64,000 bases of DNA from Trichoplax adhaerens (Eukaryota > Placozoa > Uniplacotomia > Trichoplacea > Trichoplacidae). Where the stretch lies: NCBI RefSeq assembly GCF_000150275.1, contig NW_002060950.1, positions 1,910,106 through 1,974,105 of the forward strand. Reading direction: 5' to 3'. Under the pieces are notes generated by a model. That model saw only the letters and a program-made list of their open reading frames with translations, did no database searches and was not told the origin of the DNA. The translations under genes and the position numbers were made by a program. Numbering within the stretch: position 1 is the stretch's first letter; each line of letters begins with the position of its first letter. Of the stretch, positions 10,936-23,014 are shown piece after piece.

Positions 10936-13900
10936 ATAATTTGGCTACGCAGGACGCATCTGTTCAACATTTAATGAGTTATTATCAATGTCGTCATTAT
11001 GGATGGATTAAGAAACAAGGCGGTAATCATAAAAATTGTAAGTCATGATTAAATTTCAATTTTTCAAACTTCTAAAATTTTACCGATCTAATACCGAAAA
11101 TTTTTATATCATAAAATATAGCAAGGCTTAGTGCAGAAGTAATAAACAGTGTATTCCTATACAATATTTATTTTGAAGGCATTAGTTGGAATTAAGTCAT
11201 AAAGAAAATAAGAAATTAATTTTTAGAGCAAGTATACTGAAATCCTAGTTGTTAACAATACGGTAGAATTGGTGCTCACTGGAATTGGTAGATTTTAAAA
11301 TGTAGTGGCAACGAATTACATGTTCTTTGGTTTAACAACAAGCGTTACAAAATGCTGACATTATAATAACTTCTGTATGCATAGCATCTTTAAAGCAAAT
11401 ATAGTAAATATTATGTCATACGAATTTACAGGGAAAACTCGGTTCATGATATTGTGTCAGGGATGTTTATATTACTATGAGAACGAACAATCAGTCAAAC
11501 CGAAAGGCCATGTTGTCCTTAATAACTACAGGTTCGATATAACTGTTACAGCAGTTGGTGCACTGTACAACCATTTCATGTTATATTTAACACCATAGTA
11601 GTACTTACGCCATGCTGCCGAATATAAATAAATTTTAATTGTTAGATTATATTTATTAGTCAAAATATCCATCAAACCGTGGATATTCATTAATATAGCG
11701 GTATTGCCTTTAATTTCTACTATTAAATACACCTTTCATACCGCAACGAAAACTATCTTTTGATATCTACTATACACTACATCATGAACGAGAACAGAGC
11801 CTGTCCAGCTCCAGAAATGAGAAAAATGCCATGGGTTTTTAAATTACTACATCTTCATCCGTGCATGAGGACGTACTACGTCTCCTGTAAAAATAGAGAT
11901 GAAATGCTGGTAATTATAATTATTTAAATGATATCACATAATATTTCGTGAGTCCAATACCTGCACTTAGGTGGGAATGAGAAATACAGTGGCTGTGAGA
12001 AAATCTTTATAGTCTTTCATATTAACAACTGTAGCGCTGTTCTTATTATCATTTAATAAACTTCAGATTAATTTAAAAGCCATTATTTTTAATATGTTAT
12101 GCTGTCACGTATACGTGTACAATTACGTACTATGATACTATGCAAGTTATCTAACTGTTAGTGCTAGTTGACTTTAAGAAACACTTTGTATTCGAATGAA
12201 ATTAGCCGAATCAAAATTAATCCGCTATTTATACATAAGATGATTTATCAGTAAGCATTATCTTCCACTCTTCACATTGTTCCTATTTCTGCAAATATCT
12301 TGTCAGCGTTGGATCGAAATGATCGGGAAAGACATTGAAGTTTATTGTAGCAGTGATGACTGGTAATACTTTTAATGATAATGGTAAAATAAAATTAGGA
12401 ACGTTGCTTCTGTAACTATACGCTAGTAGCTATCCACTTAAATATTTAACTATATTCTCTTTTTATGATATTATTGGAATAAAATAATATCACTTTGTTG
12501 AATTATTTAAAACATACAGCGAACAATGATCGGACATTTTTAGATTTGTTTTCTACGTAAGATAAATAGTTTATTAAGGTGAAGTTACCTAAAGGTAAAC
12601 CAGGTTCTCGGTTGGTAATTCTTGTGTACAGGGGTCACGGATATGAAAAATATGATGAAGAAAGCAATCCAGAAAACCAAAGAAGAAATTACTTTCAAGA
12701 AAGCGAAATTCCTGTAAATATAAATGATAATCCACCAACTGCGACAGAATCTAGTAAGTAGATGTATTGGTCTTAGTAACTAAATGCTTTCAATCCTATA
12801 GACTTATTTGTTTTTCAAATTCATTTATCAAGGTGACATGATAAATTTCAATTATGACCAACAGATTGACGGGATAATTAAATCTAAAGAGTAAGGAATG
12901 ACTATAGCTCGTAATAGCGATAGTTGATTTTTTCAATAGACTACGATATACAGTTTATAATTATACAAAATAATATTATTTCAAACCAATCTGATCAAGT
13001 TATAAACAAGTATATCATCGTCAATTAAAATGGATATAGTCATTAAAAGAAGGCCACTTAAGAATATTTAAGATACTATATACTACATTACACAAAGTAT
13101 TTTCATTAATGAATTTAATGTGTTATACGGTACCGTACAAACGGTTACGATGAAACTGGAGATGATAAAGTTTTCTTAAGAAGATCTTATAATCATAGCA
13201 TACGAACGTATGAAAATTCGTTGGTATCGAAGGTCTTGACTAATGCATATGTCGACTTCGATAACGTACAATAGTAATAAAGTGGGTATATCATTTATTT
13301 TAAAGCACTGATTCGATACGCTGTAGCAGTTTCAGTAATTAAACAAGGATTTTCGTTGATCCATTTGATGTTTGCTTTGCATAATATCCTAAAATTTATA
13401 ATTTAATTTTTGAAGTTTCTTCCACGAATATCAAGTTGCACATCCCAGTTCCTTGAAGCCATGGCAAACGGTATAATAACTATTGAAATTTTGGAAGAAT
13501 TAAAGTTAATTAAAAGTAACAATTATTTAAATTAAGCGTAATAGGTATATACGATTGAAGTCAAATTGCCGCATACTGCAAGATAGCTACCATTACCCTA
13601 TTATGTTATCATATATTGCAGAAGCTGTATCTTGTGCTATTCGAATAGCCTAATGTCTACAGTATACAGTACAGCGCTATAATTGTTAGAGTGTTAGATT
13701 GTGCATCAATGCCATATATTACTATATAAATTATTAGTCAGTTGTACTAATTAGGAGTAGTACGAATCTTCAATATCGTGGCTAGTATTAATTAATTAAC
13801 GCTAGATACAGTAGTGATACACAACACCGTCTTGGTTTTTTATTACATGGGCTACTTAATAATTTCTTTTGAGGGAATTTAGTACTCCATGATTATTACT

Positions 13901-15000
13901 ATATCACGGGTTGACTCAGGATTTTAGTCGCTAGAGACATACAGAATAGATTAAAGCGAGTCCAGTAAATCAAACTTTGTTGTAGCGCTATAATAAGTAC
14001 TTTAATATGAAAATCAGTGAGTTTATTACATAAAACCGGCAATGCAGTTAATTTGATATTGTTAATCTTACAGTACAGCCAGTGGGTAGCAAAGTAAGAT
14101 ATTAAATTGAATGGTCTAGTCAACGATTTTATGCAGTGATACTGAATTTATCGTAACACTCTGATCAGAATGTTACAGTGAATTGGTTTTGCTTGATTTT
14201 CTTAATGAGTAAATATTGTTATTGCAGGAGTTATCACAAACTTCACAAATAGACAAATTACACTATTTACCAAAGTCAACATTTATAGGAAAAGCTGATG
14301 TAAGCCAAGCCTTAAGGTAAGTTTTTCACTTGCAAATGGTAACTCCTTTATTAAACCTGGTGGCAAAAAATTGATTTAATTTCTTGAGTTTGTTTCTACA
14401 TTGGTTCACTTTGATGAATTTACGATATACTGTATTACGTGCTCACGATAGTAAATCAACATAAATTCTTCTTCATTAGACTATTATACCACCAACCGTT
14501 TCAGGAAGGGCTCTATTTAATTCGAGAAGGCAAAACTTCCATAAATACCACTATGCAAAATATGGTAAGGTTGTTATTTTTCAACCCTAAAACAGTATCC
14601 TTCATTTTGAAATATTGAGACGTAAAATTGAGACGCTGTCATGTTCAATTTCAATAGATATTGACTGTAGGCACTGAAGATGTTCCATTACATTTTAGGA
14701 TACTATATTTTAGTGTAAGTTCGTGAATTAATTATATTTATTTTATATTGTTCGGGCTGCAACACTAGTTAGAATTAGTACAATGGAAAGGTACCACTCT
14801 CAGTTGCACAAATCTAATACTATATTTCATTATTAGTAATATCTATTACTTTAAAATCATTTCCATTTTATTTCTAGGATAAGGGATGGACTCTAGATAG
14901 GTCTTGCTGGTTTGAAAGACTAGATCAACTGATACGATATTATCATCATAACAGTTTACCGAACTGTTTATGTAAGCTGACTCGAGCATACTCTTCGTAA
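10936..15000 (+). CDS. SH3BP2-like adaptor: N-terminal PH domain and C-terminal SH2 domain (5' end missing)
   Basis: Predicted cytoplasmic adaptor linking phosphoinositide membranes to phosphotyrosine signalling. Exons by eye: 10936-11037, 11432-11531, 11798-11909, 12307-12362, 12632-12753, then 14228-14316, 14480-14564, 14658-14714, 14878-15000 (stop TAA at 14998). The PH domain is clear: YGWIKKQGGNHKN|W, CLYYYENEQSVKPKG, WVFKLLHLHPCMRTYYVSC and the closing Trp helix RWIEMIGKDIE. A polar, Pro-containing linker follows (HGYEKYDEES, NDNPPTATESS). The SH2 domain has the signature GLYLIREGKTS with the phosphotyrosine-binding Arg, then HFRILYF, and WFERLDQLIRYYHHNSLP near the end. The order PH-linker-SH2 and the PH sequence resemble vertebrate SH3BP2 (3BP2). 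Phases agree within each exon group, but the join 12753 to 14228 does not (phase 1 to 0), so at least one linker exon is unplaced. The first exon with the start Met was not found. Confidence 0.8.
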
Positions 15001-15941
15001 AAGATAATATACTATATTCCTATCGCTACACTGGATTACATATTTCTTTCCTATTTTTAAGAAATGGAAGGTGAATTTTGTACTGACCAGGACAATGCTT
15101 TGAGTACATGTACGCGTGCACCGCAAATTATGTACAATCAATCTACGATGCAGTAGATTGCAATAGTTTTGTTATGCGACCTTATCATTAAACATTATAT
15201 CGAATTTTGGTGTTAGAAGAATGTTCATAGTAACGTAATCTAGTTATTATGCCTCGAGCACTGAAATAACAGCATAAGCGCGTATTGTAAAGATACTAGA
15301 ATGCATTGTTGAGCGATTGAGACATACAAATATTACTGTAGTTTGTGTACTGTACATACTGAAGAAAAGAGATTAAGTATAGAATAAAATACTTAAAGAC
15401 TGCAAGTAGTTTACCGCCTTTGATGAAATAGCAACCAACGATATATATTATATTTGTTATATTTACTGTGGAAATATTTTTATTTACGATGCTATCCGTT
15501 TTAGTTAAAACCGACTTCTATCATATAAATGTCTATAACTGCTGCTAACAAATAAACTTTTAAGAAATTTCTTATAACTTAATTGCAGTCGTTCAGAACC
15601 GTCCAATGACAACCCAATACAGTATGCTACAAGTACTCGTATAGTTGATCACTGCAAAAATAATTTTTACAGTCTTGAACTAACATTAACATAAAGATTT
15701 CAATAGTGTATCGTAACAAATATTAAATATTGCAAGGCGACTTTTATCCAGATTTCATCAAAATATACTGCTTCTCGTTCACTCTAACGTCACATTGCCT
15801 AAACGTGAGGCTTACCAAGGTCTACGATAATGTCCTTGGCTTGAATTACATCGTCTGAATTTACAGTTTCTTGAACCTATTTTCGCATATATGTAAATTA
15901 AATTTCAAACCATCATTACTATATCGTAAAACGAAGTAGTC
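15001..15941. other. Intergenic, nothing supported
   Basis: No exon, RNA gene or repeat that I can support. It lies between the 3' ends of two converging genes. Confidence 0.5.
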
Positions 15942-16644
15942 TTAAAGAGAAATGCTACGGCTTCGTCTTACAGGTTCTCGGATAGTGCCCTTCTTCACTT
16001 TTATCGTAGTAACATTTTCTCTACTTAAATTATCGCATGACGCCGATAATAGTCCATGATGGAAGTAGAAATCCACATCATTTGGAAATTTCATGGTAGC
16101 TGTAATATCGTTTAAAAATTTTTTCGTTAACAATAATAGTACCATAACGGAATATCTATCGGTAAAATTATCCACGCTGGTTTAAGAATGTTAAATCAAT
16201 GAACGATAAAGATTCTTAATTCAAAGAGCCTTGAATTAGTCAGTAAACACTCTTCTTACCTTTAATTTTGCATTCTCTATCCTTTGGGGTTGTTCCTACC
16301 TTAAATGATTCTTTGATAGTATTTACTAACAGTTCTGAATAACGCTTTGTGGGATCTATAGATTTCTTTTTGGAATCATTGAAGCCCAAAACTTTGTGAT
16401 AATAGTAATTACTTTGTAGACGTTTTAGCCTGTTGATATTAATGTAAATCTAGTCAAGTAAGGAACGTTAGATCTTTGACAGATGGGAAGGAACTACTGT
16501 ATGTTTGCAATGAAAAATTTTACTTTTACCTTGGTTGATACTCCCATATTAAATGGACACCGTTACACTATTGATCATTAACTGACTTACGTTTTGATTG
16601 TGAATGGGGTATGCTTTGGCTTGGTGTATGGAATTCTTTCCTCT
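15942..16644 (-). CDS. Unrecognised small basic protein, at least 3 exons, 5' end not found
   Basis: Three minus-strand exons join in phase: 16644-16591, 16429-16260, 16099-15942, each with good GT/AG signals (first acceptor ttttatttattttcag; donors gtaagt and gtaaga). The 127 residues seen are basic and rich in Lys, Ser, Thr and Tyr: it begins EERIPYTKPKHTPFTIKT, continues with KRLQSNYYYHKVLGF and KRYSELLVNTIKESFK, and ends GTIREPVRRSRSISL. No domain, signal peptide or membrane segment is visible. I do not recognise the family; microtubule- or cilium-associated small proteins have similar composition, but that is only an impression. Upstream exon(s) with the start codon should lie between 16645 and about 17900. 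Confidence 0.6.
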
Positions 16645-17871
16645 CTGAAAATAAATAAAAGTTAAAAATTAAAATTTATAATATGATTAGTATATGTTGA
16701 CGATATTTTCTGCAGCGACAGCCAATACAATGGTATATTTACTAATTTCTCGTCTATTCAAGCTCTTTATGCACATATACAGTAGTCCTTTTTAACAATT
16801 GACATTTTGTTAATACAGTCAATGACTGAAATTAAAAGTTTTCGAGCTCGAAAAGTGGTACATGATTCCAGCACCTAATTATCCAGAATAAAGACGCACG
16901 GTCTTCGTTGAGTTGCAAATTATCATTATATTTTCGATCATCGCCATCCATCATGTTGATTAACAGTTTATCCTGCGGTTTCTGTACTGCCATATTAGCT
17001 CAGAATCCTTTCTATTTTGAAGGTTATTTGAGCCTGGATCGTCACCCTTTCATTATCGATGCTCTGACGGTACTACGCGTCAATTTCTTCCCACGCTCTG
17101 CTTTTTATTTTTTATTTTATTTTTCCTTGTTGAACGCACAACGCCTTAAGCGTCCAATATTTACCCAATTCAGTATTCCATGTCTAATAGTGAGTAAATC
17201 CATTGTGGTGGTGAAATGACGAGTGTTTCTAGTTGTGAACGGTTGCAAGAGCTAAGTATTTTCATGCATTTTTGAGTAACTAGCGCAGGGATTTGTACCA
17301 GGAGAGGAAATACTTTATTTTGCGTAGAGCATTGTCGCTGATATTTATGCTCGTTAACACAGACAACGCTGATACGCGGACGCCAACAAATCATTTTGCA
17401 CAAACTACAATAAATTTCGACCTGCGATATGAAAGCAAGTTCTCTCTCTCTAACGCATCTGCTTTATTTAGTACGCCGTAGTGATTCCATTTTCTTAAAA
17501 TTACATTCTGGATTTACTGTCTTGGATTAATAATGAAGGTATAACCTATTAAGAAATCGCTTATTGAAGTTCGTTATAATAATGAATTATTCATCAAAGT
17601 CTGATATGTGGATTGTACGGGTTCGTGGGTTCAGGCAATAATGACCGCTCTTTGTTTAACGTAGTAAGTGTACTGTACCAACAAACTAGGTTGAAGCCGA
17701 TTTATTGGTCATTGTCCTCAGTGGTCATCGACTACTGAATGTGTTTTACCTGGTTCGGCCCGTCGTTGCTTGAGGTGCTATCACTACATTATGCAATTGA
17801 TGAATGTGCACAGAGTATTTCTACAGTACTGTAGTCGATGGCTGTGTCGATTTCTATTTTAGAAGATGAAA
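16645..17871. other. Intergenic, no supported exon
   Basis: Open frames exist on both strands (for example 16908-17219 plus), but they lack splice or family support. Near 17822-17834 the first GTACTGTA words of the next cluster appear. It should hold the missing 5' exon of the minus-strand gene and the outer upstream region of SMYD5. Confidence 0.4.
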
Positions 17872-18474
17872 TCTCATTTGAACTTTCTTTTTATTACCAA
17901 GATTGAAGGCATGAACAAGCTCTACCTCACATCGATCACCAATTCACCTCCTATTTTGGTTTACTGCTAAAATGAATCAATAGAGACTGTACAGTGTACA
18001 GTACTGTACAGTATGTTATGGCTTGCCTCCCACCGCAATGCTACAGTATCTCACATTTACAGTACAGTATTGGTACAGTACTGTACACTGTACAGCATAT
18101 CGATACGCAAATGGTTCATACTCTTCAAAGGTTGTTATAATCACGAAACAGTCAAGGAAGCAAATTCTGAACTCTCTTTTTATTACCAAGATTGAAGCCA
18201 TGAACAAGCTCAACCTCACATCGATCACCAATTCGCCTCCTATTTTGGTTTACTACTAGAATGAATCAATAGATACTGTACTGTTCAGTGTACAGTACAG
18301 TACCGTATACTGTACATTATATCATGGCTTGCCTCCCGCCGCACTGCTACAGTACCTCACATTTACAGTACAGTCCTGATACCGTACTGTACACTGTACA
18401 CTGTACAGTATATCGATACGCAAATGGTTCATGCTCTTCAAGGCTTGTTACAACTACGAAACAGTCAAGGAAGC
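17872..18474 (+). repeat. Tandem duplication of a 290-313 bp unit containing GTAC palindromes
   Basis: Two adjacent copies, about 17872-18160 and 18161-18474. Shared landmarks, copy 1 and copy 2: TTTTTATTACCAAGATTGAA (17888 and 18177), CACATCGATCACCAATTC (17929 and 18218), GGCTTGCCTCCC (18021 and 18325), and CATATCGATACGCAAATGG or TATATCGATACGCAAATGG (18096 and 18410). Each copy has two GTACTGTAC/GTACAGTAC groups at matching positions. The second copy is longer mainly in those groups. The pair ends about 140 bp before the SMYD5 start codon. Confidence 0.85.
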
Positions 18475-18616
18475 AAATTGTGAATGGTTCAACATACGAA
18501 GTTAACGTAGAAAGAGAAATTGGCAACTGGACTCAATCCAATCACTGTTTGTAAATCGATCGATTGAATGTGGTCCACGCAAGCTGCTTGATAGATCAAG
18601 ATTCTTTAGCCTTAAA

Positions 18617-21600
18617 ATGGACTTAAACTTATTTCAATTTTTTACAAAAGATTTACCTGTTGAAGTTAAGTATATCAACAATGCTAGAGGTAAAGGACTA
18701 TTTGCTACAAATTGCTTTAATGAAGGAGACGAAATTTTTAAGGAGAACCCGCTGGTTTGCGCTCAGTTCTTATGGAATGAATTTTATAAGTATGAGGCAT
18801 GTGAATATTGTCTAAGATCCTTGGAAGATGCTGAAACTATGGCGCGAAGGTTATCTGGCAACCCCAACGTTGTCTTACCCCATAAAGAGTATTGCAGCAC
18901 GTATGCAATGGAGAATTATGTCAAATGCCCACGATGTCAGGTAGTTTATCAATACATGTATATATTAAAATCACTACGCATACGTTAACAAGACTACAGT
19001 ACTAAAGGGTTGTAGTAATCTCCGGCAGTAATTAGTTATTATGCCTCGAGGTTGTATACGCTTTGCTAATCTTAACCATGTAATAATAACATTTGAAGGA
19101 AAAGGATATTGTTGCAACGACTTTCTATTACCTACAGTAGCAACACAGTGATTGATACATATTTACTCTTTTGTTGCTCTGATGAGCAATTCAATATAGA
19201 TATGTAGATTTGTAATACTGATCTTAGGCGTCTTATTGTCTAGCTATCTCGCTGCAACACTCCGAATAAGTAGTTTATTGAACTAGCTCTTAAGACTTTG
19301 TTGTATACAAATTAACCTTGGCTTCAGTGACAATGTTGTCAAAGTATAAATCAGATTAAACTCTGTGATTTAGAAGCAGATTCATCGTAGGCTACTTAGT
19401 TACCTTCCTTACATTAATTTAACGGTTAATTGATATTGCTGCTGCTTTCGTTATCAACTATCCTGCACGGCGGTAAAAGAGTGATATGTAGTGCGTATCT
19501 GTACTGTAACACCTTGAGAAATCACTTCTTTATCGCTACTGTGAATTGTGCGCTTAGGCTAACAATGATGGATAAATCCTTGGTCTATCTTCTTTAATTA
19601 AACATTTTCAATGATTGAATGCAATTTAGACTATGTACTGCAGTTCTACGTGCTTGGAGAAGGCAGTCAAAGAATATCATCGCAGTCTATGTTGCGGTTC
19701 CAACAATTGCAGGCCGGATCATTCACTTAACAGGCTGAGAGAAACTTGGAGGTAGGTATAAAGTAATAAATGATCTATTAATTATGAATTATTATGCACG
19801 TGTAATGAGTGAATTGGTATATTTTTGATAATCCGGTGCAAGCTTCTGATAATTAGCATAAACGCGTAAATACTGTTGCTGCTACACGTACTGCATATCA
19901 TTTTATCCTACTTTTCTTCCCTATAGGAATATCCATTATCCACCAGAGACTAGCAGCATCATGCTTATAGCTAAAATGATAGCCATGATTGAACAGGTAC
20001 ATCTCTCTCTATCGCTCATACAACTTTCAAGCCAAGTGGTTTGCAAACCTATTAATTATTGATGCAATCCAGACTTTTGAGATTCTACTTGTACTATACT
20101 TTTAGGCAGATGACCCAATGGATGTGCTTAAATTGTTCTCGCAATTTTCTCGTGTAACTGCCAATAACGAAGCTCACGTAGCACACAAGTTATTTGGGAA
20201 ACAATTTGTGGTAAAGCATCTCCGTAACAGATTCTAGTTTTTTTATGTTTCAGTGAAGAGTATTTATAGTATTATGAAAAAATGCATTAAATTAATAACG
20301 TATTATTACTTCTCATCTAGGAACAGATTGAAATTCTTCGTTTGGAATTAATAAACACTTTGCCTAGTAGTAAAATCACTGAAGTAAGATTTCAATGCCT
20401 ATGCAGTGATAATCTGATAATAAACAATATTGCAATATCTAATCTAATGTTGATAAATATTGATTTACATACTTGTGAGATCTGACATAAACATTTTAAT
20501 TTAGTGGTATACACCGGGTGGTTTTCGATCTCTTCTCGCTATGATTGGAACCAACGGTCAAGGCATTGCGTCAAGGTATGCTATCGCATCAGATTAGATT
20601 CAACTTATCTCGCTAGCAAGCAGATGTCATATTCTAAGCATGAAATCAATAAATCACGAATTTATGATTTATTTTTAAAATAAATAAAAGATGAGAGGTT
20701 ATCTCGGTGCAGCAATCTTCATTGTTATTGCAATATATTGAAAGTTTTTCTAATATTAAGACTACAATCTAGTTCTTTTAGCCAGTATGCTCGAAATGTC
20801 GATGCTGCGAAATTTGAGAAACAGGAAGAAGATTACATTAATTCCTTCCTGGATCAATTGTATGCAGATATGAATGAAGGTAAGGTTATTGGTGCATTTA
20901 TTGGTTAATTTAAATTTTATTAATCGGTTCATAATAGAGTGTACGTCATCCTTTACTATAAATCCACAATTCATATTCTCTATATTTTTAGTCGATTCTA
21001 TTACACTATATGCCGTCTTTAAGTTGTTTATCATCTGTACTATTAGAATCTGGGGATTTCTTAGATTGTGAAGGTTCTGGCTTATATTTGCTACAGTCTT
21101 GCTGTAAGTGAAAAAAAAATTGTGTTCGACATATCGCCTTCACGTAAATTGTAACCATTATGATAATAGGTATAATATCATTTATCATCCTGTTCTATTG
21201 TCTAGGCAATCATGACTGTAGCCCTAATGTAGAAATAAATTTTTTGGATAATAATGCGACTTTAACGGTGAAAGCAATTAGGAACATCTCCGAAGGGCAG
21301 GTATTGTGTGTAAATATAGTCAACAGTTATTGAACTTATTTTGTGCTTATGTTTAGTTTAAAATATGTTGCAGTTAATTGTAAGGCTACAGTTATTGTTA
21401 TTACTTTTATTATTATTACTGTAAACCTAAATACAGTATACTATATCTACATTGAACGGACGTTTAAAATTCATAGTACTATTTTAGAAGACAGTATTCG
21501 CTTAACTGACCGGTGCAGTCATATGCTTTATCCATCATTGATTTCGTATGCTTATAGGAGCTTTGTATTTCGTACATCGATTCGGATATTAAAAATTGGA

Positions 21601-21849
21601 AAAAGCGCCAAGCAATACTGATGTGTGTTGCCTATCATTCAATTTTTGTATAGTTTACTGCTAGATATATCACTAATTTCTGAGCTTGTAAGCCTGATTG
21701 ATTTTCTAATAGAAATCAACTATATTACCTTTAGGGAAAATTATCTATTCGAGTGTACTTGTAATAGATGTATGGTAGAATCGCAGCAGCCTGAACCATT
21801 GTCTTCAAGTGAAAGTGAGGATTCGGATGACATGGATGTTGGTGACTGA
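18617..21849 (+). CDS. SMYD5: SMYD5, SET/MYND-type protein lysine methyltransferase, complete, 11 exons
   Basis: S-adenosylmethionine-dependent lysine methyltransferase. Vertebrate SMYD5 is reported to methylate ribosomal protein eL40 and histone H4K20 (family knowledge). Exons: 18617-18940, 19630-19751, 19927-19996, 20106-20210, 20321-20383, 20505-20575, 20782-20879, 21047-21103, 21206-21300, 21558-21622, 21735-21849. All phases agree: 1185 nt, 394 residues (human about 418). Features in order: N-terminal SET half with GKGLFAT (about 27-33); MYND-like zinc-binding Cys in CEYC, KCPRC and MYCSSTC; the SMYD5-specific insert (HYPPETSSIML, WYTPGGFRSLLAMIGTNGQG); EGSGLYLLQSCC; the SET cofactor motif NHDCSPN (305-311); the ELCISYID strand with Tyr341; and post-SET CTCNRC (C364, C366, C369). 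The tail is short and acidic (SSSESEDSDD) instead of the long glutamate run of vertebrates. Catalytic motifs look intact. Confidence 0.95.
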
Positions 21850-23014
21850 GGATATATGCACAAATTTGATTTCTCCTTTCTTTAACTGTAAATAAAATTA
21901 AAACACTTTGCAAAAAGCCGAAATTACATTGTATTCGATCCGTATTCGTGTGCTCGGTTCACTCTGATCATCTTTCATTTCCGTATCATAGAAAGCGAAT
22001 GCAATTATTAAATTGAGTAGCATTACATATATATTTAATTAGTGATGTTTCATGGCTACAAATAGAGCTTTGCAGCCTAAGCATTCTGTTGCTTTGACTT
22101 GCAATGGAGATTCTGATGCAATGCCATTCTAAACTAATTCGAATTATGAGCTAAACTTTTATACAACTCTACCCTCAGTACCTTCCAAAATAGTATGGTG
22201 CATACTAAACTTTTAATGTTTTCTATGGTTCAGCTAGAGGAAATGGAGCTGGACCTGAGAAAGCTTCGGCTTAGTGATCGGTCAAGGAACACGGTACAGT
22301 CTCGTACACTTACAGTGCAGTATGGTAGTACTGTTTCAATACCACTGCTTCTACGGTGTAACCATTTAATTATCTAGTAACGATGTTAAATAATATTTAT
22401 TTAATTCATTAATCAAATATATTCATTTTAACTGGAAGTATCTTCAATTAATTCATTTTTCTGTGCAACATATCCCGTCACCGCGGAATTTGCACAGGTC
22501 GGAGGTCTAGTCACAGTAGCACTGTACAGTATTTACTTCCCCGAGGCAGTACAGTATACTGTACATGGTAAACTTTTCTTTCCTGATGTTTGCCGAAAAT
22601 TTTTATTGACAGCAGTGTTGTGAGGAAATCCCCTTGATAGAGCCGACGCCATTGATAGAAAGGTACCGTTTCCTATTGGATTTGCGTTGAGTAGACCTTG
22701 ATCGGTACAGTACAATGCAGTATCCAATTGGACATTCATGTACTGTACCTTTGTTCGCTACCTTACCGATCAAATGCTGGACTACTGTATGAAATGATAG
22801 TACTGAATGAGGCGCAATACTGCGCAGTGTACAATACACTATATTGTACTGTACACTGTGCATTGTGCAGGCCCTATCAATATTTTGCATGCTATTTTTT
22901 GAGCTGTTTTTGCAAAGCTACATGCAGTTTATTATTGAAAATCGGCAAATTAATTGTGCTGCTCGTTGGTTGAAATATCCATATCTACATAAGTTGGCTT
23001 GCTATTTCACGGTC
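21850..23014. promoter_or_regulatory. SMYD5-UNG intergenic region with GTAC-palindrome group
   Basis: An AT-rich 3' flank of SMYD5 with a possible AATAAA signal at 21891-21896 (42 bp after the stop). GTACTGTAC-type words then appear at about 22290-22345, 22520-22566, 22703-22748 and 22826-22870. The last group lies 145 bp upstream of the UNG start, so this is the likely UNG promoter region. Confidence 0.45.

Noticed and set aside
16908-17219. Plus-strand frame of 103 codons
   Set aside because: No splice context, no family match, and no conserved composition. A minus-strand frame of similar length overlaps it (17170-17403).
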